Positions 1 through 8,246 of a stretch of DNA of 64,000 bases are shown in pieces. How positions within the stretch are numbered: position 1 is the stretch's first letter; each line of letters starts with the position of its first letter. Origin of the DNA: Janthinobacterium sp051380875. GTDB taxonomy: Bacteria; Pseudomonadota; Gammaproteobacteria; Burkholderiales; Burkholderiaceae_D. The notes under the pieces are model-generated. The model was not told the origin of the DNA, did not search any database, and saw nothing but the letters and a program-made list of their open reading frames with translations. The stretch is from the NCBI RefSeq assembly GCF_051380875.1, contig NZ_JBNYXW010000016.1, positions 103,553 to 167,552 of the forward strand. The letters are read 5' to 3'. Made by a program: the position numbers and the translations under genes.

Positions 1-590
1 ACCCGCGGCAACTGGGGGCGCGCAATGCGCAGGCCGTGCTCGATGCCCGCCTTGGCCGGCTCGAACAGGCGGCCTCCGCGCTGCGCGAGCTGGTCAGCGA
101 ATATCCGCAGGCCGCCCAGCCGATGAATAATCTCGGTTATGTGTACTACTTGCAGGGGGAGCTGGCGCAGGCGTCCAGCATGCTTGAGCAGGCAGTGGCG
201 CGCGATGGCGGCAGGCAACTGGCGCGCAATAATTTGCAACTGGTGCAGGCGGCGCAGGTGGATGCGGCAGCACCGGCAGCCGTGTCCGTCGCCGTAGCGT
301 TACAGGCGCCGGGTAATATCGAAATTATTAACGGCAATGGCATCCGTGGCATGGCGGCCCAGGTACGCTTGCGCGTGCAGGTGCAAGGCATCGTGGTAAG
401 CCGGCTTGGCAACCTGCCTGGTTTTCGCCATGCACGCAGCCAGATTCTGTATGCGCCAGGCAACGAGCGCCAGGCCAGTGCCTTGCGTCTTGCCGTGGCA
501 CAGCCGGGGCAGGCCATGAAACTGGTGCCAGTGGACAGTCTGGGGCGCGGCGCCGGCGTCCGCTTGATTCTGGGACGCGACCAAGCATAG
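1..590 (+). CDS. TPR protein with C-terminal LytR_C-like domain (5' end missing)
   Basis: The reading frame is open from the first base, so the gene begins outside the window; a GTG at 36 is only an internal codon. The visible N-terminal part is a tetratricopeptide-like helical repeat (ALRELVSEYPQAAQPMNNLGYVYYLQGELAQA without the middle being unusual). The last 90 residues (IEIINGNGIRGMAAQVR... then RSQILYAPGNERQASAL) resemble the LytR C-terminal domain found in envelope proteins. TPR plus LytR_C proteins are common in Tad/Flp pilus loci of betaproteobacteria, so a Tad-associated TPR protein is a reasonable inference, but no other tad gene is visible. The following lipoprotein gene starts 51 bp downstream on the same strand. 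Confidence 0.75.
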   Translation, partial: PRQLGARNAQAVLDARLGRLEQAASALRELVSEYPQAAQPMNNLGYVYYLQGELAQASSMLEQAVARDGGRQLARNNLQLVQAAQVDAAAPAAVSVAVALQAPGNIEIINGNGIRGMAAQVRLRVQVQGIVVSRLGNLPGFRHARSQILYAPGNERQASALRLAVAQPGQAMKLVPVDSLGRGAGVRLILGRDQA

Positions 591-641
591 CCAACGTGGC
601 AGTAGAAAATTATTAGCATCAAAAATAACAGGGAGAAGTAC

Positions 642-2885
642 ATGTCTGGATTGACGAGTAGCGGTTTGCCGGCACGTTGGGCACATTATCTGGCGGCCGG
701 CACGGCCGCCACGCTGTTGGCCGGTTGTGGCGGCGGTGGTTCTGGTAGTGCCGATTGCACTACGCTCGATCCGAGCCGCAATACGAGCTTGCCAGGTTGC
801 GTGGTTGCGCCCGTCACGCCTGTCGTTCCCGCTGCGCCAGCGACCTTGGCGCTGAGCCTGAAGGATGGCGGCGGCAATGCGACCACGACGGTGGGGCCCG
901 GCAATAGCGCCACCGTGCAAGCCGTGGTCAAGGACGGTAGCGGCGCGGTGTTGCCGGGTGTCTTGCTGACCTTGAATAGCAGCGACAAGAGCGCCTCCTT
1001 CACCCCCGGTTCCGCCAGTGCCCTGACGGATGCAAATGGCGTGGCCAGCATTGTCATTGCGGCCGGCAGCCAGAGCGGCGCCTTCGCGCTGACGGCCAGC
1101 GCCACGGTGAATGGCAGCGTGCTGACGTCGAGTATCAATTACAGCGTGGTCTTCCCGAGCCTGACCCTGAGTACTGTCGGCGTCGCGCCGGCGCTGCTGT
1201 CGGCGGGCGGCACGGCCGGCCTGAGCGTGACGGTCATGAATGGCGCCGCCGTCTACGCGCCGGTGCAGTCGGTCGTCTTCAGTTCGCCCTGCGCCAGCGC
1301 CGGCAAGGCGACCATCAGCACCCCCGTTAATACTGTCAACGGCGTGGCCACTACCTCATATATCGACAAGGGCTGCGGCGCGGCCGACGTGATCACGGCC
1401 AGCACGGTATTCAATGCCACCACGCTCAGCCAGACCGGCACCCTGACGGTGCAGACCGCCAGCGCCGGCCAGATTGGTTTCGTTTCCGCGCTGCCGCAAA
1501 ATATCGCCCTGAAAGGGACGGGCGGTGCCGGCCGGCAAGAGTCGTCCATCGTCACCTTCAAGGTGCGCGACAGGAATGGCAATCCGGTCAGCGGGAAGGT
1601 GGTCGACTTCTCGCTCAACACCACGGCCGGCGGCTTGAGCCTGAATCCGGCGCAGTCGACCAGCGGCGCCGACGGCAGCGTCAGCACCACGGTGGCGTCC
1701 GGCACGGTGAATACGCCGATCAGAGTCACAGCAAGCCTGCAAGGCACGAGCCTGTCGACTGTATCGGATCAATTGGTGGTGTCGACCGGCATACCCGAGC
1801 AAAACAGTTTTACGCTCAGTACGTCGATGGTTAACACCGAAGGCTGGAATTTTGCCGGCTGCGCCACGCCGACCGGCGCCGCCATCACGGCCCGCCTGGG
1901 CGACCATTTCCATAATCCGGTGCCGGATGGCACGGCCGTCAGCTTCACGGCCGAAGGCGGCACGGTCGATGCTTCGTGCCTCACGGGCCTGGTGGAGACG
2001 ACCTTGACCGACGGCACGATCATCACTCAGAAAGGCATACCGGGTTCGTGCTCGGTACGTTTTTGCGCCGGCAATCCGCGTCCGGCCGACGGCCGCGTAA
2101 CAGTATTGGCGTATGCACTGGGAGAGGAAAGTTTTGTCGACGCCAACGGCAACAATCTGTTCGAGGCCAATGAAAGTTATGCCGACCTGGGAGAGCCGTT
2201 CCGCAATGACCGCGCGGTCAGCACCGCGAACGCCAATTTCATAGACGACGGCTGGACCAGCGGAAACGCCAGCCGCGCCGCTGGCGAACAATATATCGAT
2301 TCAAACGGCAGTGGCGCCTGGGACGTAAAGGGAGATCTTCAGTATAACGGCGTGTTGCGGGCAGCCTCCAGTGTCAACACGACGGCTGCCAACACCGTGC
2401 ATGTGCGCAGTGCGTTAGTGCAAGTGCTGTCGACCAGTGCTGCGAATGTCACGCCGCTCAATGGCACGGTTATCGCACTCGACCATTGCGTCAGCGGCGT
2501 TCCATTCATTAATTCGACGAAACTGATACGCGTCGCAATCCGTGACAGCAATGGCACTGTGTTTGCACTGAATAAGGCAGCTACGTCGACGCAGGCGCTG
2601 CCGTTTGATTTGCCGGGTAATATATTGCCAGCCGGTTCAACCATCACAGTCACCAGTGGCAATGGCAGGATCACCACTGGCAGCTTTTTCACGGTGCCTA
2701 ACACGAGCAGCCCCGATGCCGCCAACTGGATTTATAACATAGGCCTGGCAAGCGACGCCAGCCAGACCGATGCATCCAGCGGTTATGCCTGTACCAATTC
2801 CGTCAGCAGCGGCTTGATGAGCATTACGGTGATGACGCCTTCAGGCGTAGCGACGACGTTTTCGGGATATACGATTACGGATTGA
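642..2885 (+). CDS. Ig-like (Big_1/invasin-type) surface lipoprotein
   Basis: This 747-residue protein has a lipoprotein signal peptide with lipobox LLAGC, the lipidated Cys being residue 29, followed by a Gly/Ser linker. Several Ala/Thr/Gly/Val-rich beta-sandwich modules follow, with phrases such as VVKDGSGAVLPGVLLTL, LTDANGVASI and VRDRNGNPVSGKVV, typical of bacterial Ig-like domains of group 1. Two Asp/Asn-rich loops around residues 495-520 and 550-560 (VDANGNNLFEANE, DSNGSGAWD) look like calcium-binding loops. The product is probably an outer-membrane-anchored, surface-exposed structural or adhesive protein. A ribosome site (gggagaag) lies just before the ATG. The gene follows the TPR/LytR_C gene at a short distance and may share its transcript. 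The exact ligand or role cannot be read from the sequence. Confidence 0.8.
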   Translation: MSGLTSSGLPARWAHYLAAGTAATLLAGCGGGGSGSADCTTLDPSRNTSLPGCVVAPVTPVVPAAPATLALSLKDGGGNATTTVGPGNSATVQAVVKDGSGAVLPGVLLTLNSSDKSASFTPGSASALTDANGVASIVIAAGSQSGAFALTASATVNGSVLTSSINYSVVFPSLTLSTVGVAPALLSAGGTAGLSVTVMNGAAVYAPVQSVVFSSPCASAGKATISTPVNTVNGVATTSYIDKGCGAADVITASTVFNATTLSQTGTLTVQTASAGQIGFVSALPQNIALKGTGGAGRQESSIVTFKVRDRNGNPVSGKVVDFSLNTTAGGLSLNPAQSTSGADGSVSTTVASGTVNTPIRVTASLQGTSLSTVSDQLVVSTGIPEQNSFTLSTSMVNTEGWNFAGCATPTGAAITARLGDHFHNPVPDGTAVSFTAEGGTVDASCLTGLVETTLTDGTIITQKGIPGSCSVRFCAGNPRPADGRVTVLAYALGEESFVDANGNNLFEANESYADLGEPFRNDRAVSTANANFIDDGWTSGNASRAAGEQYIDSNGSGAWDVKGDLQYNGVLRAASSVNTTAANTVHVRSALVQVLSTSAANVTPLNGTVIALDHCVSGVPFINSTKLIRVAIRDSNGTVFALNKAATSTQALPFDLPGNILPAGSTITVTSGNGRITTGSFFTVPNTSSPDAANWIYNIGLASDASQTDASSGYACTNSVSSGLMSITVMTPSGVATTFSGYTITD

Positions 2886-2902
2886 AACGGGGGCGAGACA
2901 AG

Positions 2903-2927
2903 CAGCGCCGCCATGGCAGCGGCGCTG
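2903..2927. terminator. Hairpin between convergent genes
   Basis: A perfect 9-bp stem (CAGCGCCGC with GCGGCGCTG) and a 7-nt loop sit between the stop codons of the lipoprotein gene and suhB. There is no clear U-tract on either strand, so termination is inferred from position. Confidence 0.5.
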
Positions 2928-2936
2928 TGTAGAGAT

Positions 2937-3725
2937 TTAAGCGAACGGCGTTAGCAAGGTAATCATCTGGCCAAAGATCTTCGGGCTGGCGGCGATGACG
3001 TCGCCCTTGTACAGGTAGTCCGATTCGCCGCTGAATTCACCGACGATGCCGCCCGATTCGGTGATCATCAGCGCGCCTGCGGCGATGTCCCACGGCTTCA
3101 GGCCTTTTTGATAGAAACCGTCCAGGCGGCCGCAGGCAACATAAGCCAGGTCCAGCGCGGCCGAGCCGGCGCTGCGTATGCCCTGGCTGCGTTCACCCAT
3201 GATCTGGTACATTTTCAGGTATTCGTCGAGCGCGCGCGGGCCGGCGCCGTGGCCGGTGCCCAGCAAGGCGTTCGAGATGCGATCGAGCTTGGTGACGCGG
3301 ATGCGTTTTTCGTTCAGGTAGGCGCCTGCGCCCTTGGTGGCAGTGAACAGGTCATTGCGCACCGGATCGTAGATGACGGCTTGCGTGACGACGCCGCGAT
3401 GCGCCAGCGCGATCGAGATGCAATACTGCGGAAAACCGTGGATAAAGTTGGTGGTGCCATCGATCGGGTCGATGATCCACTGATATTCATTCTCGTCGTG
3501 ACTGTTCGCGGAAGCTCCCGATTCCTCTGCCAGGAACGCGTGGTCCGGGTAGGCCTTGGACAGCACCTCGATGATGGCTTGTTCGGCCGCCTGGTCGACG
3601 TCGGTGACGAAATCGTTATGTTGTTTTTCCGTGACGACGACGCGGTCGAGGTCAAAAGAGGCGCGATTGATGACGGCGGCGCCGCGGCGGGCGGCTTTGA
3701 TCGCCGTGTTGAGCATTGGGTGCAT
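2937..3725 (-). CDS. suhB: Inositol-1-monophosphatase family protein SuhB
   Basis: This 262-residue enzyme belongs to the lithium-sensitive inositol monophosphatase family, which removes phosphate from myo-inositol 1-phosphate. In enterobacteria SuhB also acts as a ribosomal RNA antitermination and folding factor. The metal-binding signatures are intact: EE at 67-68, DPIDGT at 86-91 and WDIAAG with Asp213. The start at MHPML is chosen because GGAAG lies just upstream of this ATG, and family members begin here; an earlier in-frame ATG would add 11 unlikely residues. The gene is divergent from trmJ, an arrangement I recall from many betaproteobacteria. Function is confident at the family level; whether inositol phosphates are the real substrate is not. 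Confidence 0.93.
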   Translation of the reverse strand: MHPMLNTAIKAARRGAAVINRASFDLDRVVVTEKQHNDFVTDVDQAAEQAIIEVLSKAYPDHAFLAEESGASANSHDENEYQWIIDPIDGTTNFIHGFPQYCISIALAHRGVVTQAVIYDPVRNDLFTATKGAGAYLNEKRIRVTKLDRISNALLGTGHGAGPRALDEYLKMYQIMGERSQGIRSAGSAALDLAYVACGRLDGFYQKGLKPWDIAAGALMITESGGIVGEFSGESDYLYKGDVIAASPKIFGQMITLLTPFA

Positions 3726-3841
3726 GTGAGCTTCCGTTAAAAGCACGCGACCGCCCAAGGCCGCCTTTCGGCGCCGGTACGATAGAGTGCAAGAATGAAT
3801 TAAAGAGCGGAGCGGTGCCGAAGTGGTTAAAATCCCGGCCT

Positions 3842-3863
3842 GGAGTCAGCGTTTTGTGACTCC
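3842..3863. other. Inverted repeat in the suhB-trmJ divergent region
   Basis: GGAGTCA and TGACTCC form a perfect 7-bp stem around an 8-nt loop GCGTTTTG. It lies about 50 bp before the trmJ start and 117 bp before the suhB start, so it could be an operator or a leader hairpin. No T-tract follows. Confidence 0.35.
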
Positions 3864-3911
3864 GTTTCCCGAAATTTCCTGTATCGATACCGCGCAATAG
3901 CGCTATTTTAA

Positions 3912-4670
3912 ATGAATCTGCCCGAAATCAACACGTCTCTTTTCAAACGCCTGCGATTTATTCTTGTCGAAACTAGTCGTCCTGGCAACATTGGCGGCGT
4001 TGCACGCGCCATGAAAACGATGGGTTTTTCCGATCTGGTGCTGGTCAACCCGCGCTTTCCCGATGCCTTGACGGACCCGGAAGCGGTGGCTTTTGCCAGC
4101 GGCGCGCAGGATATCCTGGCCGGCGCGCGCATCGTCGGCTCGATCGCCGAGGCGCTCGAAGGCTGCAATTACGCGGCGGCCGTCTCGGCCCGGCTGCGCG
4201 AATTCTCGCCGCCCGTAACCGCGCCGCGCGCCATCGCCGGCCAGCTGGCCGCCGCGCAAGAGCTGCACGCCGCCGTCATCTTCGGCAACGAGCGTTTCGG
4301 CTTGCCCAACGAGATCGTCGAGCAGTGCAATGTGCTGATCAACATCCCCGCCAACCCTGAATATTCGTCGCTGAACCTGTCGCAGGCGGCGCAGGTGGTG
4401 GCCTATGAGTGCCGCGTGGCGGCCTTGGGCGACGCTCAGGCGGCCAGCGTGGTCGGTTTCCATGGCGACGCGGCCAGCCTGGCGCAGGTGGACGGCATGT
4501 ATGAGCATCTGCAGCAGGCGCTGGTGGCCATCGACTTCCTCGACGCCGACAATCCGAAAAAGCTCATGCCGCGCCTGAAACGCCTGTTTTCGCGCACGGG
4601 GCTGGAAACGGAAGAAGTCAATATCCTGCGCGGCATCGCGCGCCATATCCTGGCGATGGCAAAAAAATAA
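3912..4670 (+). CDS. trmJ: tRNA (cytidine/uridine-32-2'-O)-methyltransferase TrmJ
   Basis: This 252-residue SPOUT-class methyltransferase modifies ribose 32 in the anticodon loop of several tRNAs using S-adenosylmethionine. The family motifs are present in order: RPGNIGGVARAMKTMGF near residues 23-39, FGNERFGLPN at 124-133, and the knot-forming SSLNLSQAA at 152-160. Length and order match the TrmJ family of SpoU-like enzymes. The ATG is the only sensible start, although no strong Shine-Dalgarno sequence precedes it, so initiation may depend on an unstructured leader. It is transcribed away from suhB. A simple monocistronic gene is likely, since a 149-bp gap separates it from the next gene. 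Confidence 0.93.
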   Translation: MNLPEINTSLFKRLRFILVETSRPGNIGGVARAMKTMGFSDLVLVNPRFPDALTDPEAVAFASGAQDILAGARIVGSIAEALEGCNYAAAVSARLREFSPPVTAPRAIAGQLAAAQELHAAVIFGNERFGLPNEIVEQCNVLINIPANPEYSSLNLSQAAQVVAYECRVAALGDAQAASVVGFHGDAASLAQVDGMYEHLQQALVAIDFLDADNPKKLMPRLKRLFSRTGLETEEVNILRGIARHILAMAKK

Positions 4671-4819
4671 AACCACGCGCGCAGCGTGCCTGCGCTCCCT
4701 CCCGCTCCTGTCCCGCTCTTGTCCAAAAGCTAGATGCCACGCTCTAGTTTTTGCGTATGGATGCCGATTCCCTTTGGCGTACACTGGCCTGCAAAAGGCG
4801 GTATATAACAAAGGGAGAC

Positions 4820-5347
4820 ATGACGATGCAACGCAGATCGTTTCTGAAACTGGGCCTCATTGGCGCCGGTACGCTGGCAGCCGGCGGCGCTGCGTACCGC
4901 CTGCTGCGCGGACCTGCGCCGCCGGGGCGCTTTGTGCTCGATGGCGAGGCGCGCGCGGCATTGGCGGCCATCGTGCCGGCCATGCTGGGCGAGGCCTTGC
5001 CGCCACCGCACGCTGCTACGCGGGCCGCAGCGCTGGACGGCGCCATCGCCGGCGTGCGCACGGCCATTCTTGGCTTGCCATTGGCGCAACAGCAGGAAGT
5101 GCAGGATTTGTTCGGCTTGCTGGCACTGGCGCCCGCACGGCGCTTTGTCGCCGGAGTGAAAGGCGGCTGGCTGGATGCCGACCCGGCCCAGGTGGCCGCT
5201 TTTTTGCAATCCTGGCGCACGCACCGCCTGGCCACCCTGCAGACGGCCTACCTGGCCCTGCACGACCTGATTCTCGGCGCCTGGTACGCCGATGCCGCCC
5301 ACTGGGCCGCCATCGGCTATCCGGGGCCGCTGCCCGAGCTGAGTTGA
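4820..5347 (+). CDS. Tat-exported small subunit, gluconate 2-dehydrogenase subunit 3-like
   Basis: This 175-residue protein begins with a twin-arginine signal (RRSFLKLGLIGAG) and so is likely exported folded to the periplasm. The ending (HDLILGAWYADAAHWAAIGYPGP) resembles the small subunit of membrane flavoprotein dehydrogenases of the gluconate 2-dehydrogenase subunit 3 family. The start is set by AAGGGAGA directly upstream of ATGACGATG; an upstream in-frame ATG at 4751 would bury the Tat motif. The next gene is a GMC oxidoreductase with no export signal of its own, 10 bp downstream. A two-subunit enzyme in which this protein carries the flavoprotein across the membrane is therefore the natural reading. 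The substrate is unknown. Confidence 0.8.
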   Translation: MTMQRRSFLKLGLIGAGTLAAGGAAYRLLRGPAPPGRFVLDGEARAALAAIVPAMLGEALPPPHAATRAAALDGAIAGVRTAILGLPLAQQQEVQDLFGLLALAPARRFVAGVKGGWLDADPAQVAAFLQSWRTHRLATLQTAYLALHDLILGAWYADAAHWAAIGYPGPLPELS

Positions 5348-5357
5348 GAAAGCCACC

Positions 5358-6992
5358 ATGAGTACATCTCCCATTCCCGACCCCATCGCCGCCGGCATTG
5401 CCGCCGGCTGGAACGTCACCGACGCCAGCAGTGTGAGCGCAGAGCGCACCCTGGAGGCTGACGTGGTCGTCATCGGCAGCGGTGCCGGCGGCGGCGTGAC
5501 GGCGGAAATCCTCGCGCTGGCCGGCTTGAAAGTGCTGATCGTCGAAGAGGGCGGCTTGAAGTCCTCGAAAGACTTCAAGATGCGCGAAGCGGATGCTTAT
5601 CCCACCCTGTACCAGGAATCGGCCGCGCGCAAGACGCGCGACAAGGCGATCAATATCCTGCAGGGACGTACGGTGGGCGGCTCGACGACCGTCAACTGGA
5701 CCTCCAGCTTTCGCACGCCACCGGGCACGCTGGCCTACTGGCAGCAGCATTTTGGCCTGGCCGGCTACACGGTGGAAGCCATGGCGCCGTGGTTCGCCAT
5801 GATGGAGACTCGCCTGCATGTGAGCGACTGGGCCGCGCCGCCCAACGAAAACAACGATCTGTTGCGCCGTGGCGCCACGGCGCTGGGCATCCCCACTGCA
5901 GCCATCCGGCGCAATGTGAACGGCTGCTGGAACCTGGGCTACTGCGGCATGGGCTGTCCGACCAACGCCAAGCAGTCGATGCTGGTGACGACGATTCCTT
6001 CGGCCTTGTCGCTGGGGGCGAGCCTGCTTACGCATGCGCGCGCGGAGCGTTTTGTCTTCCAGGGCGAGCGCATCGACAGCCTGCAGGTCGTGGCGCTCGA
6101 TGCTGCCGGGCAGGCGCCCACGGGCGTGCGCATCACCGTGCGGGCCAAACATTTTGTGCTGGCCGGTGGCGCCATCAATTCACCGGCGCTGCTGCTGCGC
6201 TCGAAGGCGCCGGACCCGCATGGCTTGCTGGGCAAGCGCACCTTTTTGCATCCGACGGTGATTTCGGCCGGCCTGTTCGAACAACGGGTCGACGCCTATG
6301 CGGGCGCGCCACAGACGATTTATTCCGACCATTTCCTGCACACGGCGCCCATCGATGGGGCTATCGGCTACAAGCTCGAAGCGCCGCCCCTGCACCCGCT
6401 GCTGATGGCCACCACCATGGGCGGCTTCGGCGACGAGCACGCGCGCACCATGCGCCAATTCCCGCACGTGCACGGCTTGCTGGCGCTGCTGCGCGATGGC
6501 TTTCATTCCGAGGCGTCCGGCGGCAGTGTTGCCATCGACAGTGTCGGCGCGCCCGTGCTCGACTATCCGCTCACGCCCTTCATCTGGGATGGCGTGCGGC
6601 GCGCGCTGCTGTCGATGGCGGAAATCCAGTTCGCCGCCGGCGCGAAGAGCGTGTATCCCGTGCATGAAATGGCCAGCCACTACACCAGCTGGACGCAGGC
6701 GCAGCAAGCCATCAACGCCTTGCCGTACCAGGCCCTGCTGGCCAGGGTAGTGTCGGCCCACGTGATGGGCGGCTGCGCCATGTCGGACGATGCGCGCCTG
6801 GGCGTGGCGGCAGCGAATGGCCGCTACCACGGCGTGCGCAACCTGTCCGTGCATGACGGTTCGCTGTTTCCCACTTCGATCGGCGCCAATCCGCAGTTGA
6901 CGATTTATGCGCTGGCGGCACGCCTGGCGAGCGGCCTGGCGCGGGAGCTGACGGGCACGCCGGCTCCCGTGCCCGTTCCAGCGGCGGCATGA
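5358..6992 (+). CDS. GMC-family FAD-dependent oxidoreductase
   Basis: This 544-residue glucose-methanol-choline family flavoprotein has the N-terminal dinucleotide-binding site GSGAGGG at about 40-46 and the GMC signature GRTVGGSTTVNW near 98. It ends with the C-terminal active-site segment HVMGGCAMSDD and NPQLTIYALA. It should oxidise an alcohol or sugar using FAD. It has no signal peptide, consistent with piggyback export through the Tat-signal subunit encoded just upstream. No cytochrome subunit follows in this operon, although two multiheme cytochromes are encoded at 21-23 kb. Its stop codon overlaps the start of the downstream lipase gene by four bases (ATGA), so the three genes are probably translationally coupled. 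Confidence 0.88.
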   Translation: MSTSPIPDPIAAGIAAGWNVTDASSVSAERTLEADVVVIGSGAGGGVTAEILALAGLKVLIVEEGGLKSSKDFKMREADAYPTLYQESAARKTRDKAINILQGRTVGGSTTVNWTSSFRTPPGTLAYWQQHFGLAGYTVEAMAPWFAMMETRLHVSDWAAPPNENNDLLRRGATALGIPTAAIRRNVNGCWNLGYCGMGCPTNAKQSMLVTTIPSALSLGASLLTHARAERFVFQGERIDSLQVVALDAAGQAPTGVRITVRAKHFVLAGGAINSPALLLRSKAPDPHGLLGKRTFLHPTVISAGLFEQRVDAYAGAPQTIYSDHFLHTAPIDGAIGYKLEAPPLHPLLMATTMGGFGDEHARTMRQFPHVHGLLALLRDGFHSEASGGSVAIDSVGAPVLDYPLTPFIWDGVRRALLSMAEIQFAAGAKSVYPVHEMASHYTSWTQAQQAINALPYQALLARVVSAHVMGGCAMSDDARLGVAAANGRYHGVRNLSVHDGSLFPTSIGANPQLTIYALAARLASGLARELTGTPAPVPVPAAA

Positions 6993-7947
6993 TCGCACGC
7001 ATCCTCAAGTGGCTGATGCTGCTGCAGGTGCTGGCCGTGCTGGGACTTGCGTACCTGGCCATGCAGGCGTGGGGCGTTGCGCCGCCCGCCGTGGCCTTGC
7101 TGCTGGCGCTGGCCCTGCTGCTGGCCGTGCGCGCGCTGATCGTGGCGCGCAATTTCTGGCAAAGCCGGCGCCTTGGCAGTGCCGTGCCCCTGAATACCGG
7201 CTCGGCGCCCTGGGCGCCGCGCGCCTGTTCCTGGGCGAGTTGCGCGCCACCTTGTGGACTTCGTCGTGGGGCATGCTGCGTCCGCGCCTGCATGTGCTGG
7301 ACGCTGACACGCCGCCCCAGGGTCTGCCGGTGCTGCTGATCCACGGCTATGTGTGCAACCGCGGCTACTGGACGCAGCTGAGCGGCCAGCTGGCGCAGGC
7401 CGGCATCGCGCATGACGCCGTCGACCTGGAGCCGATCGGCGCCGGCATCGACGCCTACGTGCCGCAAGTGGCGCAGGCGATCGAGGGCCTGTGTGCGCGC
7501 ACGGGCAGCGAACGCGTGATCATCGTGGCGCACAGCATGGGCGGCCTGGTGGCGCGCGCCTGGCTGCGCCGGCATGGCGCGGCCTGCGTGGCGCGCATCA
7601 TCACCGTCGGTACGCCGCACCAGGGCACGGCGCTGGCCAACCTGGCGGCGGGTACCAATGCGCGCCAGATGCGCCGCATCAACGACGCGCCCAGCGGCTG
7701 GCTGGCGCAACTGGCCGCCAGCGAGACGCCGGAAACGCGCGCCTTGTTCACCTCGATCTACTCGCATCACGACAATATTGTCGCACCGCAATCTTCTGCG
7801 CTGCTGCCCGGCGCGCGCCATATTGCCTTCGGCGGCATCGGCCATGTGGCACTGGCCAGCGATGCGCGCGTGCTGCATCAGCTGCTGGCGGAAATTACTA
7901 TCAAGTACGAAGTCGGCCAACCCCCATCTTCCTCCCATGTTGCCTGA
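6989..7947 (+). pseudogene. Alpha/beta-hydrolase (lipase-like), disrupted by a one-base frameshift
   Basis: The first 66 codons encode two hydrophobic segments (MLLQVLAVLGLAYLAM and a Leu/Ala-rich run). The catalytic domain lies in another frame: LLIHGYVCNRGYW, the nucleophile elbow AHSMGG, and later Asp and His (HHDN, GGIGHVAL). The frames join at a run of four Cs at 7187-7190. Adding one C there restores VPPEYRLGALGA across the junction, which reads as the natural sequence. The gene starts inside the GMC stop codon (ATGA overlap). Either this is a genuine deletion that abolishes the full-length membrane-linked lipase, or it is a sequencing error in a homopolymer. A shortened cytoplasmic hydrolase could still start internally. 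Confidence 0.8.
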
Positions 7948-8246
7948 GTCCCGTGGCATCCTGTCTGCATGGCAGACGGTCTGTTTTGACTCTGCTGTTG
8001 CCCGTAATGAATAGGGCAAGGGCCAGAAAAACCTGTTTTCCACTCGCGTACTGGTTTAAGCTAACGTCAGGATGGTGCTACCGAGAAATTTATTCCTGAG
8101 GCCGCATCCGGCGCTCCATTAACATCCTGCAACGTAATGTGCCGGGATCCATGGCAAGATGTTGTAGAATTGTTATGCTGCACGCACCAGCGGAAAAATG
8201 CGCGCAGGCAGAATTGGGTCAATGCAGTTTTTATTGGGAGTGCAAA
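7948..8246. other. Intergenic region before the GGDEF/EAL gene
   Basis: No coding sequence is supported in these 299 bases. A TAGAAT-like -10 near 8165 could serve the downstream gene, but its -35 is weak. I see no terminator hairpin with a T-tract after the lipase gene. Confidence 0.4.
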
